Origin: Bacillus sp. SM2101 | GTDB taxonomy: Bacteria; Bacillota; Bacilli; Bacillales; SM2101 | Direction: 5' to 3' | Length of the DNA: 46,149 nucleotides | NCBI RefSeq assembly: GCF_018588585.1 | Contig: NZ_JAEUFG010000031.1 | Coordinates: 1-46,149 of the forward strand | Part shown: piece by piece, positions 1 to 8,573 of the stretch | Layout of the letters: each line of letters begins with the position of its first letter | Position numbering within the stretch: position 1 is the first letter of the stretch | Program-made: the position numbers and the translations under genes | The notes under the pieces: model-generated | What the model was told of the DNA's origin: nothing | Database searches by the model: none | The model's input: only the letters and a program-made list of their open reading frames with translations

Positions 1-87
1 GCACCTTGGGTAGCTGGAGCAGCTATGGCATTTAGCTCAGTATCAGTTGTGACAAACTCACTTCGCTTGAAGAGAGTAAAAATATAA
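1..87 (+). CDS. copA: Copper-translocating P-type ATPase, C-terminal end (partial)
   Basis: Frame 1 is open from the window edge and stops at 85-87, giving 28 residues. They contain a hydrophobic stretch (PWVAGAAMAFSSVSVVTNS) followed by a basic tail (LRLKRVKI). CopA-type heavy-metal ATPases end this way: the last transmembrane helix carries an M-x-x-S-S-V-x-V-x-x-N-S-L-R-L motif that helps bind Cu(I). The gene just downstream is copZ, as in Bacillus copZA loci, although here copA comes first. The assignment combines the motif with the neighbour; the catalytic domains are outside the window. Confidence 0.85.
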   Translation, partial: APWVAGAAMAFSSVSVVTNSLRLKRVKI

Positions 88-88
88 T

Positions 89-117
89 GATGTTCAAAAC
101 GAGACTTTTTGAACATC
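89..117 (+). terminator. Perfect hairpin between copA and copZ
   Basis: An 11-bp perfect stem (GATGTTCAAAA at 89-99, TTTTGAACATC at 107-117) encloses a 7-nt loop. It starts two bases after the copA stop. No U-tract follows. It could be a weak terminator, or an RNA-processing or stability hairpin that lets copZ be expressed differently from copA. Confidence 0.5.
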
Positions 118-147
118 ACTAAAATATTATTCTAGGAGTGGATATAT

Positions 148-354
148 ATGGTAAAAACAACATTACAAGTATCTGGTATGACATGTGGTCATTGTGAAAA
201 GGCAGTAAAGGGAGCATTATCAGAAGTTAAAGGTGTAGATAACGTGACGGTATTTCTTCAAGACGGTAAAGTTGACGTTGAATATGATGATGCTCAAGTG
301 AAAGTAGCAGCATTGAAAGAAGCAGTTGAGGATCAAGGATACGACGTAGAATAA
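148..354 (+). CDS. copZ: CopZ copper chaperone
   Basis: This 68-residue single-domain protein has the heavy-metal-associated ferredoxin-like fold. The metal site GMTCGHC places the two Cu(I)-binding cysteines at 13 and 16. The rest matches the family pattern: KAV after the site, a V-D-V-E-Y strand and a C-terminal YDVE. CopZ carries Cu(I) in the cytoplasm and hands it to CopA. The start is an ATG 8 bases after TAGGAGTG. It lies 60 bases downstream of copA on the same strand and is followed by a strong terminator, so it ends the copper unit. Confidence 0.95.
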   Translation: MVKTTLQVSGMTCGHCEKAVKGALSEVKGVDNVTVFLQDGKVDVEYDDAQVKVAALKEAVEDQGYDVE

Positions 355-418
355 AGCAATTTTATCTTTTGTAATATTTGATGAATGCATGTTGTTGTAT
401 TAATATATACAATTATGA

Positions 419-466
419 AAGGAGGGTATCATGTTCATTATATGAGCATTTTATCCTCCTTCTTTA
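419..466 (+). terminator. Terminator after copZ with a repeated inner hairpin
   Basis: The outer stem AAGGAGG(GTA)/(TAT)CCTCCTT (419-428 with 452-461, one G-U pair) encloses a second hairpin, TGTTCAT-TAT-ATGAGCA, at 432-448. A T-rich run follows. The 17-nt inner part is identical to the one in the terminator at 7739-7755. Confidence 0.75.
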
Positions 467-521
467 CTTATAATTACTCAGCATCTGCACAAAATCTCCT
501 TATTTTCTATTTATAATAAGA

Positions 522-704
522 AAAGGCTTTTCGCGTACTATTGGTTGTTTAATTATGAAGGCTGTTTTTTTCATTAATTGTTGCTTTTAATTATAAGAGA
601 GCTAAACACGTTGGGCATATTTTTATTCTAAAGACTTTGAATGTCATATAAACACATTAGTTACTCTAATGTAAGTGAAAAAAGACAAAGTTAACGAAAA
701 GACC
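522..704 (+). repeat. Dispersed short repeat element, copy 1
   Basis: The right end GAAAAGACC (696-704) and left-end candidates AAAAGGCTTTTCG (521-533) or AAGGCTG (558-564) form an imperfect inverted repeat. The interior shares TTACTCTAATGTAAGTGAAAAA with copy 2 (about 6567-6588), up to single-base changes. No reading frame spans it. The exact left boundary is uncertain; it may be 522 or 558. Confidence 0.5.
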
Positions 705-820
705 ATTTATAAAATGGAGACATACCTTCATCAATTCCCTAGCTATTTTTGTAACGATGGCTGTGAAGTTTCCGATAGGGACCAAGAGAAAATATTGTAT
801 TTATAGGAGTGACAATTTAT

Positions 821-1861
821 ATGAAAAGGACACTACAAACAATAGCACTGTTGACACTTACTACATTATTATTTGGGTGTGGACAGAATGAGAATGAAGC
901 ACTACCTGACGACTCAGCGCAAAATAATACTGAAATTGCAACAGATAATGATGTGACTGAAGAGAACGAGAAAGAGAAGCAAACTGACAAAGCTGAAACA
1001 TCAAATAACAAAATAACAGATAACGATTTTTACGAGCCGTTTAACGGAACATTAGAGCATGTTCACGGATTAGGATATGCTGGGAATCAAAATGCGATCT
1101 ATTTTGCAGCTCATGATGGGTTGAAAGTGTACGTAGATGGCCAATGGTATAAAACAGTAGCTGAAAATCATGATTATATGGGTTTTAACGCAGCAGATGT
1201 AGGTTTTTTCGCTAGTGGACATCCAGCTGCAAATTCAAATCTTGTTAATCCTTTTGGGATTAAGCGTAGTTTAGATAATGGTCAAACATTAGAAACATTA
1301 GCTTTAGAAGGAGTTGTTGATTTTCATGTGATGGGTGTAGGCTACGAAAGTCAGACAATTTTTGTTGCTAACCCAAAAGCGAATGATTTATTAGAAGAAG
1401 CTGGTGAGTTATATGTAAGCGATGACCTAGCGGAAAATTGGGAGAAGATAGATGCAGAAGGCTTAAGTAAAGATATTATAAATATTGCTGTCCATCCAAC
1501 CGATTCAAATAAAGTGGCTGTAGCAGCTAAAGAAGGAATCTACCTCTCAACTAATAAGGGTCAGTCATTTGAATTAATTTCAGATAATATGCAAGGTACG
1601 TCCATCTACATGTCAAATAAAGCGTTATGGTATGGCGGATATAATGGCGAGCCTCATCTTATTAAGAAATCCTTCGATAGTGAAACGGAGGAAATCATTA
1701 CGTTGCCTTCCATGGATGAGGATGCAGTCATGTATTTTACTACCAACCCTCAAAATGACAACGAGCTAGCCTTTATAACTTACAACGGGAATGTATTTTA
1801 TTCCAACAATGGAGCAGAAAATTGGGAGATGTTAGTAAATGAAGGGAAGATTCAACAGTAA
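821..1861 (+). CDS. Lipoprotein with Asp-box beta-propeller-like domain (F510_1955-type)
   Basis: This 346-residue secreted lipoprotein has a lipobox LLFG-C with the lipidated cysteine at 20, then an acidic Asn/Thr-rich linker to about residue 70, then a globular domain. That domain contains several BNR/Asp-box-like turns (SLDNGQT, SDDLAENW, STNKGQSF, SNNGAENW), as in sortilin or sialidase-like beta-propellers. I recall the domain with the FEHVHGLG opening under the name F510_1955 family glycosylhydrolase; no enzymatic activity is shown by this sequence. ATG at 821 is preferred over GTG 809, because the GTG lies inside the ribosome site AGGAG (805-809). Its nearness to copper genes is suggestive only. 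Confidence 0.75.
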   Translation: MKRTLQTIALLTLTTLLFGCGQNENEALPDDSAQNNTEIATDNDVTEENEKEKQTDKAETSNNKITDNDFYEPFNGTLEHVHGLGYAGNQNAIYFAAHDGLKVYVDGQWYKTVAENHDYMGFNAADVGFFASGHPAANSNLVNPFGIKRSLDNGQTLETLALEGVVDFHVMGVGYESQTIFVANPKANDLLEEAGELYVSDDLAENWEKIDAEGLSKDIINIAVHPTDSNKVAVAAKEGIYLSTNKGQSFELISDNMQGTSIYMSNKALWYGGYNGEPHLIKKSFDSETEEIITLPSMDEDAVMYFTTNPQNDNELAFITYNGNVFYSNNGAENWEMLVNEGKIQQ

Positions 1862-1898
1862 ATTTTTCGGATGAATTGTAACTTTACCTTACGTTGCC

Positions 1899-1947
1899 AT
1901 ATACAGCTTGTCATCTTTTCTTTTGTAACTCGATGACAACTGTATAT
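1899..1947 (+). terminator. Long hairpin after the lipoprotein gene
   Basis: ATATACAG + TTGTCATC (1899-1915, one bulged C) pairs with GATGACAA + CTGTATAT (1932-1947). The stem is 16 bp with a 16-nt T-rich loop. No strong U-run follows, so termination efficiency is uncertain. Confidence 0.55.
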
Positions 1948-1970
1948 ATTTGATTATTGTGGTTCTAGTT

Positions 1971-2004
1971 TGGTAACAATAGCAACAAAGTTTTGACAAG
2001 AGCC
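1971..2004 (+). repeat. Dispersed short repeat, copy 3 (right end only)
   Basis: TGGTAACAATAGCAACAAAG followed by TTTTGACAAGAGCC matches the right end of the family (AACAATNNCAACAAAGTTTTACGAAAAGAGCC) with few changes. No left end is evident. Confidence 0.5.
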
Positions 2005-2130
2005 AAAATAAAACAGACTGTTATAAGTTCTATAGTTGATTTTGTGACGATGCTGAACATTTTACAACGAAAGCAAATAAGGGTATCCTATGTTGCGAAT
2101 GAACTTAAAAATAACAGTCTGTTTCTATTT
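2005..2130. repeat. Inverted repeat upstream of the histidine kinase
   Basis: AAACAGACTGTTAT (2011-2024) and ATAACAGTCTGTTT (2111-2124) are exact inverted copies, flanked outside by AAATA/CTATTT and inside by AAGTTC/GAACTT. The whole 126-nt segment could fold into one long hairpin ending 6 nt before the kinase ribosome binding site. It argues that this stretch is not kinase coding sequence even though the frame is open through it. Confidence 0.6.
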
Positions 2131-2151
2131 CCTGTAAAAGGAGCTGGTTTC

Positions 2152-3516
2152 ATCAATAAATTAGCTATAAAATTAGGAGCTCTTTTTTTTATTTTTATAT
2201 TACTTATAGAGTCTATGATTTTTTTCTTACTATATTTCGGTATAGTGAATGAGCGTATTCAGAGTGAGACAGATGATTTATTTCGCAGAGGTATAAGTCA
2301 TAGAGATGTGTTAGAAAAAAATTTTGATGAGTTAACAATTAAACATGTTGCTTTAATGGAATCGGAGGCTGTTAGTGCAGTAGTCATTACAAATGCTCAG
2401 TTTCAGATTTTAGAGCAGTCTGACACAATTAACTCTAAACTAGAAGAGTTAATAAAAAAAAGTAAAGAAAAAATAGTACCTGACAATGGTGAGTTACTAG
2501 AAAAAAAGTGGAAAACAGAAGAGTATTTAGCAACGATTCATCCGGTAATATTTGACGGACAACGTCAAGGGTATGTATTTATGTTTTCACCTACACAGCC
2601 TATAAGAAGTATGATTAACGGTTTAACATATCAATTTCTCTTCATTGGTTTGTTGTCATTATTATTATCTATTGCTACAATCTTTTTTCTGTCACGCTTT
2701 ATTACGAAACCACTAATAGATATGAAAGAAGTGACTGAAAAGATTAGCACTGGACAAAATAACGTATTTTTAAAAACAAATCGAGATGATGAATTAGGTG
2801 AATTGGCTAAAGCAATACATGTTCTGTCTAATAGGCTAGAGCGTTTAAAAAAAGAACGAAATGAATTTCTATCAAGTATTTCACATGAACTAAGGACACC
2901 GTTAGCCTATCTTAAAGGCTATGCTGATATTTTACAGCGAACTAATCTCACTTCAAAAGAGCGAAATGATTATTTGAAAATTATTGAGGAGGAAGCCACG
3001 CATGTGGTTACCTTAGTAAAAGATTTATTCGACTTAGCACAAATTGATGAAAACGTTTTTAAGATTCAACAACAAGCTGTTCACCTTCATCAATTCCTAT
3101 CGTCTATCGTCGAGAAGTTTAGGCCGGCATACAATGAAAAAGAAATTCACTTAAAGCTTGTTTGCCCTGAAAAACTTACTGCTAGCATTGATCCAAACAG
3201 ATTTGATCAAGTGATAAGCAATTTATTAGATAATGCTTTAAAGCATTCAGCATCTCACTCTAGCGTAGAAATTAATGCTAAAAAACAAGACGGCAAACTT
3301 ACTATTGTAGTAAAGGATGAAGGTGAAGGCATACCAGCAAATGAACTACCTTTCATTTGGGACCGGCTGTATCGAGTTGAGAAATCTAGATCTAGATCAA
3401 CTGGTGGTACAGGTTTAGGATTGTCGATAGTCAAAGGTATTGTCGATAGTCACGGTGGAGAAATAGACGTACAGAGTAAGATAGGTGAAGGGACTATATT
3501 TAAGATTGTTTTATAA
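2152..3516 (+). CDS. Sensor histidine kinase (two-component)
   Basis: A membrane histidine kinase of about 454 residues. It has a transmembrane helix near the N-terminus, an extracytoplasmic sensor of about 130 residues, a second helix (about 159-181), a HAMP segment, HisKA with the phospho-accepting His in SISHELRTPLAY (residue 245), and an ATPase domain with N box (NLLDNALKHS) and G boxes (DEGEGI, GTGLGLSIV). The frame is open upstream to a TTG at 1993, but that part lies in repeats and lacks a ribosome site. The good site AAAAGGAG (2136-2143) is 8 bases before ATC 2152, in the position where an ATG is expected. The next in-frame ATG falls inside the first helix. The response regulator follows directly. 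Its signal is unknown. Confidence 0.85.
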   Translation: MNKLAIKLGALFFIFILLIESMIFFLLYFGIVNERIQSETDDLFRRGISHRDVLEKNFDELTIKHVALMESEAVSAVVITNAQFQILEQSDTINSKLEELIKKSKEKIVPDNGELLEKKWKTEEYLATIHPVIFDGQRQGYVFMFSPTQPIRSMINGLTYQFLFIGLLSLLLSIATIFFLSRFITKPLIDMKEVTEKISTGQNNVFLKTNRDDELGELAKAIHVLSNRLERLKKERNEFLSSISHELRTPLAYLKGYADILQRTNLTSKERNDYLKIIEEEATHVVTLVKDLFDLAQIDENVFKIQQQAVHLHQFLSSIVEKFRPAYNEKEIHLKLVCPEKLTASIDPNRFDQVISNLLDNALKHSASHSSVEINAKKQDGKLTIVVKDEGEGIPANELPFIWDRLYRVEKSRSRSTGGTGLGLSIVKGIVDSHGGEIDVQSKIGEGTIFKIVL

Positions 3517-3533
3517 GGAGGATGTTATGCTTA

Positions 3534-4199
3534 ATGCCCGACATTTTACTAGTAGATGACGAACAGAGAATGTTACAGCTACTCAAGTTATACTTGGAAC
3601 CAAATGGCTATCGTTGTAAAACCGTTCGCTCAGGCCAAGATGCGATCAACTATTTGGTGAAGCAAAAAGTAGATTTAGTTATCTTAGATATTATGATGCC
3701 AGAAATGAATGGCTGGGACACTGCTGAAGAAATTCGAAGCTTTTCTGATGTGCCCATTATTATGCTTACAGCAAAGGAACAAAGCTCTGATATGGTTAAA
3801 GGGCTAAGAATTGGAGCAGATGATTATATAACAAAGCCATTCGAGGAGACGGTTCTGTTAGCAAGGATCGAAGCCATTTTACGTAGAACCAGTCCCAATA
3901 ACAAGATTGAAGTTGATGGCCTTACATGGGACAGGAGTAATCATCAGTTGACCTACGGTAATGAGAGTATTGTGCTTACACCGAAAGAGTTTGACCTGGT
4001 TGGGATATTGTTAGTTAACAAAAATTCAGTATTAACACGGGAGAGCCTTTTAGAGCAAGTATGGGAATTTGATTCTGAGACTGAGGATAGAACGGTTGAT
4101 TCACACATTAGAAACATTAGAGAAAAATGCAAAAAAGCTGGCTTTCCAATCAATGAACATTTACAAACGGTCTGGGGAATCGGCTATAAATGGGTGTAA
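3534..4199 (+). CDS. OmpR/PhoB-family response regulator
   Basis: 221 residues. The receiver domain has acidic pocket residues VDDE (8-10), the phospho-acceptor Asp52 in LDIMMPEMNG, Thr79 and Lys101 in ITKPF. A C-terminal winged-helix DNA-binding domain follows (LTPKEFDLV, DSHIRNIREKC, VWGIGYKW). It is the partner of the kinase ending 17 bases upstream. The ribosome site AAGGAGG (3515-3521) abuts ATG 3522, so I chose ATG 3534, which gives the usual family start MPDILLVDDE. Target genes are unknown; neighbouring copper or envelope genes are possible. Confidence 0.92.
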   Translation: MPDILLVDDEQRMLQLLKLYLEPNGYRCKTVRSGQDAINYLVKQKVDLVILDIMMPEMNGWDTAEEIRSFSDVPIIMLTAKEQSSDMVKGLRIGADDYITKPFEETVLLARIEAILRRTSPNNKIEVDGLTWDRSNHQLTYGNESIVLTPKEFDLVGILLVNKNSVLTRESLLEQVWEFDSETEDRTVDSHIRNIREKCKKAGFPINEHLQTVWGIGYKWV

Positions 4200-4230
4200 G
4201 CTTGACCATTTTGGTTTCGCCTATAATTCA

Positions 4231-4370
4231 AGGCTGCTATCACATTTATAATTGTTTTAATACTAATAATTAAAACATGAAGACTATCTGTTCTTATGAT
4301 GTTAATCCATATAAGACATCTTTTTACAGTCGTTTTTTGACAATAATAACAATTTTCACGAAAAGAGCCT
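4231..4370 (+). repeat. Dispersed short repeat element, copy 4
   Basis: The left end AAGGCTGCTATCAC (4230-4243) and right end ACGAAAAGAGCCT (4358-4370) are imperfect terminal inverted repeats around about 140 bp of AT-rich sequence. The inner right part ACAATAATAACAATTTTCACG matches the family consensus. No coding potential is seen. Confidence 0.6.
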
Positions 4371-4613
4371 AATTGAATGATGTTTCCTGTAAAGGGTAAA
4401 AAAATTCAAACCAATAATAGTTAACTTATTTAGTTCATGATTTCTTAGTATTGTTAGGTAATGTTAATATTAAAAATGAATATCTTAAGAAATCCTTCAT
4501 ATTTACCTAATCAAAAAGTTAAGATTTAGGTTGTATAGTATGAATCAGAAGAATTATTGTACTAAATGATTCCTTTGAACAAACAATGCTATACACTATG
4601 GAGGAGTAAAAAT
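4371..4613. other. Leader region of the LtaS-type gene
   Basis: No gene seen. It should hold the promoter of the downstream synthase; the ribosome site GGAGGAG is at 4600-4606. Confidence 0.4.
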
Positions 4614-6503
4614 ATGAATACGTCATCATTATCTAAGATGTCTTTTATACTTCTAGCAACACTATTATTATGGATTAAAACGTATATTGTCTATAAAACT
4701 AGTTTTGATATAAAAATTGAATCTTGGTTACAAGAATTTATTCTTTTTATTAACCCATTAAGCTTTTTACTCATTATGTTTGGGATTGCCATGTTTATTA
4801 AGGAGAAACATCGTAATAGGTACCTGGTCATAACGAGCCTCTTAGTTTCTTTTATTTTATTTGCAAATGTGTTGTATTATCGAGAATTTACCGATTTTAT
4901 TACAATCCCTTTACTTTTTCAAACAAATAATTTAGCAGATTTAGATAATAGTATTTTTGAGCTACTACATTTTACAGATATATTGATGTTTGTTGACATT
5001 GTTGTATTGTATTTCATGATGCGAAATCGTCATAAACTTTCATCAAGAACAACTTTCACTAACAGAGAACGTAGAGGCTATTTTTTAGTTGTAGCGGTAG
5101 TGGTATTTTTCAACTTAGGGCTTGCAGAGTCAGAACGTCCGCAGCTGCTAACTCGTACATTTGATCGTGAAATGCTCGTAAAAAATATAGGGTCATACAA
5201 TTACCATTTATATGATCTTGTGTTAACGTCTAAAACGTCAGCCCAAAGAGCACTTGCGGATAGTAGTGAATTTGTTGAGATAGAGAATTTTCTAAATGCC
5301 AATTACACAAAGCCAGATGAAGACCTTTTCGGTATTGCAAAGGATCGCAATGTCATTATGGTTTCAATGGAATCTCTGCAAAACTTTGTGATGAACGAAA
5401 CAATTAATGGCGAAGAAATTACACCATTTTTAAATGATTTAATTGAAGAAAGCTATTACTTTAATAATTTTTACCATCAGACAGGTCAAGGAAAAACATC
5501 TGATTCTGAATTTGTAGTTGAAAACTCGTTATACCCTTTAGGTAGAGGTGCTGTGTTTTTCACGAATGCGGAAAATGAGTACCGTGCTACTCCAGAGATC
5601 TTAAAAGAAAAAGATTATTATTCTGCAGTGTTTCATGCAAATAATAAGAGCTTTTGGAATCGTGATGTCATGTATCCTAATCTTGGATATGACCGTTTCT
5701 TTTCATTGGTAGATTACGATGTGAACGAAGATAATTCAATTGGTTGGGGATTGAAAGATATTGAGTTTTTTGATCAATCTGTTGAGAAACTAAAAACATT
5801 ACCTCAACCGTTTTATACAAAATTTATAACGCTAACAAATCATTTCCCATTTGAGCTAGATGCAGAAGATAAAATGGTAGATGAATTTACGTCAAACAGT
5901 CGTACACTTAATCGTTATTTCCCGACGGTAAGATATATGGATGAAGCATTAAAAAGCTTTGTCGAACAATTAAAACTAGAAGGTTTATATGATAATTCAA
6001 TTCTCGTGTTTTATGGTGACCACTATGGTATTTCAGAAAATCATAATAAAGCGATGGGAGAATTTTTACAGGAAGATATCACACCTTTTGATGTCGTACA
6101 ATTACAAAAGGTTCCATTTATTATTCATATACCGGGTGTGACTGACAAAAATCCAGAAGTGATTTCTAAAGTATCAGGTCAACTAGATGTGAAGCCAACA
6201 CTTTTGCATTTATTAGGTGTCGAAACGAAGGATGATGTGCACTTCGGATCTGATATTTTCTCAGAAGATAAACTAAACTTTATTGTGCTTAGAGATGGAA
6301 GCTTTATCACTGAAAAATATGTATATACAAAATCTACGTGCTATGACAAAGAGACAAGGGAAGAGACGGACAGCTCTAAGTGTGAGCCTTATGAAGAAAA
6401 AGCAAGGCAAGAGCTAGAGTACTCCGATAACATTGTCTACGGGGATTTATTACGGTTTTATGAAGGAACATCATTAACGAATGGTTTAACTGAGCAAGAG
6501 TGA
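4614..6503 (+). CDS. ltaS: LtaS-family polyglycerolphosphate (lipoteichoic acid) synthase
   Basis: 629 residues with five predicted transmembrane segments in the first 180 residues and an extracellular sulfatase-fold domain. Family catalytic residues are present at near-canonical places: metal ligand Glu253 (VSMES), catalytic Thr295 (GKTSDSEF), Trp348/Arg350 (FWNRD), His410 (NHFPF), and Asp469-His470 (FYGDHYG). The enzyme transfers glycerolphosphate from phosphatidylglycerol to grow the teichoic acid chain on the outer membrane face. ATG 4614 follows GGAGGAG by 7 bases; an upstream ATG at 4566 lacks a site. Bacilli often carry several paralogues (LtaS, YfnI, YqgS), so the exact orthologue is not settled. 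Confidence 0.88.
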   Translation: MNTSSLSKMSFILLATLLLWIKTYIVYKTSFDIKIESWLQEFILFINPLSFLLIMFGIAMFIKEKHRNRYLVITSLLVSFILFANVLYYREFTDFITIPLLFQTNNLADLDNSIFELLHFTDILMFVDIVVLYFMMRNRHKLSSRTTFTNRERRGYFLVVAVVVFFNLGLAESERPQLLTRTFDREMLVKNIGSYNYHLYDLVLTSKTSAQRALADSSEFVEIENFLNANYTKPDEDLFGIAKDRNVIMVSMESLQNFVMNETINGEEITPFLNDLIEESYYFNNFYHQTGQGKTSDSEFVVENSLYPLGRGAVFFTNAENEYRATPEILKEKDYYSAVFHANNKSFWNRDVMYPNLGYDRFFSLVDYDVNEDNSIGWGLKDIEFFDQSVEKLKTLPQPFYTKFITLTNHFPFELDAEDKMVDEFTSNSRTLNRYFPTVRYMDEALKSFVEQLKLEGLYDNSILVFYGDHYGISENHNKAMGEFLQEDITPFDVVQLQKVPFIIHIPGVTDKNPEVISKVSGQLDVKPTLLHLLGVETKDDVHFGSDIFSEDKLNFIVLRDGSFITEKYVYTKSTCYDKETREETDSSKCEPYEEKARQELEYSDNIVYGDLLRFYEGTSLTNGLTEQE

Positions 6504-6542
6504 ATCCGTTTTATATAAGTTACTATCTATCGTAAAGATTAT

Positions 6543-6613
6543 GGGAGTCATATAGAACATATCTGTTACTCTAATATAAGTGAAAAAACAAAGTTTTACG
6601 AAAAGAGCCTTAA
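6543..6613 (+). repeat. Dispersed short repeat, copy 2 (right part)
   Basis: This part is closely similar to 640-704: a GTCATATA motif, then GTTACTCTAATATAAGTGAA, then the right end ACAAAGTTTTACGAAAAGAGCC. The left end appears missing or lies in the end of the upstream gene. Confidence 0.6.
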
Positions 6614-6712
6614 AGCCATGTCCTGATTCGACAAATTTTTTAAAAATCCTATCAATCGACCATAATTACAAGTATAATGAAACAGACGTAAAAATGTTGG
6701 GAAGTGAAGTTG

Positions 6713-7555
6713 ATGAGAAAAATAAAAATAGTGACTGATTCCACAATTGATGTTTCAGATGAGGTTTTACAAAAATATGGCATTGAAATGGTACCGTTAA
6801 TGATAACAATAGAGGGTAAATCTTTTCTTGACAGAATTGACATTTCACCTAGTGAATTTCTAAATAAAATGAAACAAGCTGCCCAATTACCGAAAAGCTC
6901 ACAGCCATCTACAGGACAATTTGTTGAATTATATGACAGATTAGATGAAGAAGGCTATGATGTGATTTCTATTCATATGACAGGTGGTATGAGTGGTACT
7001 GTTGCATCTGCAGAAACTGCTGCAGAAATATCAAAAGCCAATGTGACTGTTGTCGATTCGAGGTTCCTTTCTAAAGCTTTAAGTTTTCAAGTGTTAGAAG
7101 CTGCAAAGATGGCTTCAGACGGTAAAAGTGTAGATGATATTGTGAATAGGTTAACAGAAATTCGTAACAATAGTTTTTTATATCTTACTGTTGATACACT
7201 TGAAAATTTAGTAAAGGGTGGCAGAATTGGCAAAGGGAAAGCGTTTATTGGCTCTTTACTGAACATAAAGCCGATATCTTCACTCGAAGGTGGAAGTATT
7301 ACACCTGTTGGTAAAGTTAGGAGTCAATCGCAAATAGTGAAGTATTTAACTAAACAATTTGCTAAGGATGTTGAAGGCAAAGTCATAAAAGCAGTAGGTA
7401 TAGCACATGCAGATGCACGTGATCTAGCAGGAAAATTAAAAGAAGCGATTAGTCATGCCTCTGGGTATGAAGAAATTGAAATTGTAGATACAACCCCTGT
7501 TATTTCACTCCACACTGGAGCAGGTGCTATGAGTATTATGTATTTTGCTGAGTAA
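6713..7555 (+). CDS. DegV family fatty-acid-binding protein
   Basis: About 280 residues. N-terminal KIVTDSTIDVS and the segment DTLENLVKGGRIG followed by LLNIKPI are hallmarks of DegV proteins, two-domain fatty-acid binders. Some act as FakB subunits that present fatty acid to FakA kinase; no fakA is visible here, so the role is inferred. The serine-rich segment SQPSTGQF and the C-terminal HTGAGAMSI match the ligand pocket. ATG 6713 is chosen; GTG 6704 is possible. A strong terminator follows at 7728. Confidence 0.9.
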   Translation: MRKIKIVTDSTIDVSDEVLQKYGIEMVPLMITIEGKSFLDRIDISPSEFLNKMKQAAQLPKSSQPSTGQFVELYDRLDEEGYDVISIHMTGGMSGTVASAETAAEISKANVTVVDSRFLSKALSFQVLEAAKMASDGKSVDDIVNRLTEIRNNSFLYLTVDTLENLVKGGRIGKGKAFIGSLLNIKPISSLEGGSITPVGKVRSQSQIVKYLTKQFAKDVEGKVIKAVGIAHADARDLAGKLKEAISHASGYEEIEIVDTTPVISLHTGAGAMSIMYFAE

Positions 7556-7727
7556 AGTAAATGCGTTTATGTGAAAATTCAAACATTGGTAAATTTGAAA
7601 GAAATCTAATCCATTCTATTCATTGAGTGAATGACTAACATAATATTGGAAAGACAAATGTGTTAGTACAATTAAGAATTTAGTTTTGAAATAACTGCGT
7701 AATATTTTTAATTAGACTAACCAAATA

Positions 7728-7771
7728 AGAGGATATTCTGTTCATTATATGAGCAAATATCCTCTTTTTTT
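7728..7771 (+). terminator. Terminator with repeated inner hairpin
   Basis: AGAGGATAT (7728-7736) pairs with ATATCCTCT (7757-7765), and TTTTTT follows. Inside lies TGTTCATTATATGAGCA (7739-7755), itself a 7-bp stem with one G-U pair and identical to 432-448. It probably ends the degV transcript. Confidence 0.85.
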
Positions 7772-8050
7772 ATACATATTAGAGCTATTAATTAGAGGTT
7801 GTTAGTACTTGTTTAAATGTATAAAATATCATAGAATGTATGTTTGTTAAACTGTAAAGGAGTTCACAGCGGGTTGAGTAGTGAGGTCTTTAGAGGGAGC
7901 GTTCCTATTTATTTAGGAATGAAGAGCTATGAGAGTAGAAGAGGTTCTCAATGAATACATATTACTAGATCAATAGACAGTCCAGTAATGCTAGTTATTT
8001 TTTTTGAATGCACTAAAAATTAATAAAACATGCAATACACTGTTATGATG
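7772..8050 (+). other. Intergenic stretch, possible small peptide or structured RNA
   Basis: A ribosome-site-like AAAGGAG (7856-7862) is followed after 11 bases by a TTG-started frame of 26 codons (7874-7954, starting LSSEVFRGSV). The same DNA has a small hairpin (TTCCTA/TAGGAA) and, near 7965-8000, ACTAG/CTAGT before a run of T. It could be a short peptide gene or a small RNA with a terminator; neither is proven. Confidence 0.25.
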
Positions 8051-8054
8051 ACAT

Positions 8055-8083
8055 GAAAAAGACCCCACTCTATAAATAGAGTA
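8055..8083 (-). terminator. Terminator of the minus-strand Cys-rich gene
   Basis: On the minus strand ACTCTAT-TT-ATAGAGT is followed by GGGGTC and a short T-run. It lies just beyond the stop of the gene at 8103-8573. Confidence 0.6.
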
Positions 8084-8102
8084 GGACATTGCTTATATTT
8101 AT

Positions 8103-8573
8103 TTACCCTTTTTGAAATGTAGTTACGTTGATACATCTACAATTGAAAGCAAGTGTTACTCCTTGTGGGAGTGGACTACTTGAGATGACAGTTAATCTGT
8201 ACTTATGGCATCCTGTTCCTGGTTCATCACAGACAGTATTATTAGGAGTTAATGTATATTGCTGATTAGCCCTATCATCAGTGACGTTATATATACATAG
8301 AGTTTTTGTAGTACTTTCAGTAATACGTTCAACTATATAAAATAAGTTGATGGGATTTGGTATATCCTCAACCACATCAACGAGTATATCAGCCATTGAA
8401 TCAACCTTTGCCACCCAATCCTTCTCACTGATCATTATAGTAGCTGTTGTTAAAGATACAAATGGTGTTGGTACAGGTATACCCACCCCATTACCACTAA
8501 AAGAGATAGGTGTATTTTCACAGCGACAAAATAATTCATTACTTCCTTTTCCTTTACATCGACAATCAGACAT
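8103..8573 (-). CDS. Hypothetical cysteine-rich protein, possibly spore surface
   Basis: 156 residues, not confidently recognised. Cysteines cluster at the N-terminus (CRCKGKG, FCRCEN) and C-terminus (FNCRCINV), around a beta-rich, Thr/Val/Ile-rich centre. There is no signal peptide or membrane helix. The CRC motifs at both ends and the Gly/Pro linker recall Bacillus spore coat or exosporium proteins, but this is an impression only. The ribosome site GAAAGGA precedes the ATG and the gene has its own terminator. It stands alone on the minus strand between DegV and a sporulation-type kinase. Confidence 0.7.
   Translation of the reverse strand: MSDCRCKGKGSNELFCRCENTPISFSGNGVGIPVPTPFVSLTTATIMISEKDWVAKVDSMADILVDVVEDIPNPINLFYIVERITESTTKTLCIYNVTDDRANQQYTLTPNNTVCDEPGTGCHKYRLTVISSSPLPQGVTLAFNCRCINVTTFQKG

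Larger units (their letters stand above)
355..820. other. Non-coding gap between copZ and the lipoprotein gene
   Basis: Apart from the copZ terminator and a copy of the dispersed repeat (about 522-704), I see no gene here. The stretch 705-804 probably holds the promoter of the lipoprotein gene, but I could not settle on clear -35/-10 boxes. Confidence 0.5.

Noticed and set aside
1993..2151. N-terminal extension of the histidine kinase from TTG 1993
   Set aside because: It has no ribosome site and crosses a repeat end plus a 126-nt inverted repeat; the family N-terminus begins at the ATC at 2152.
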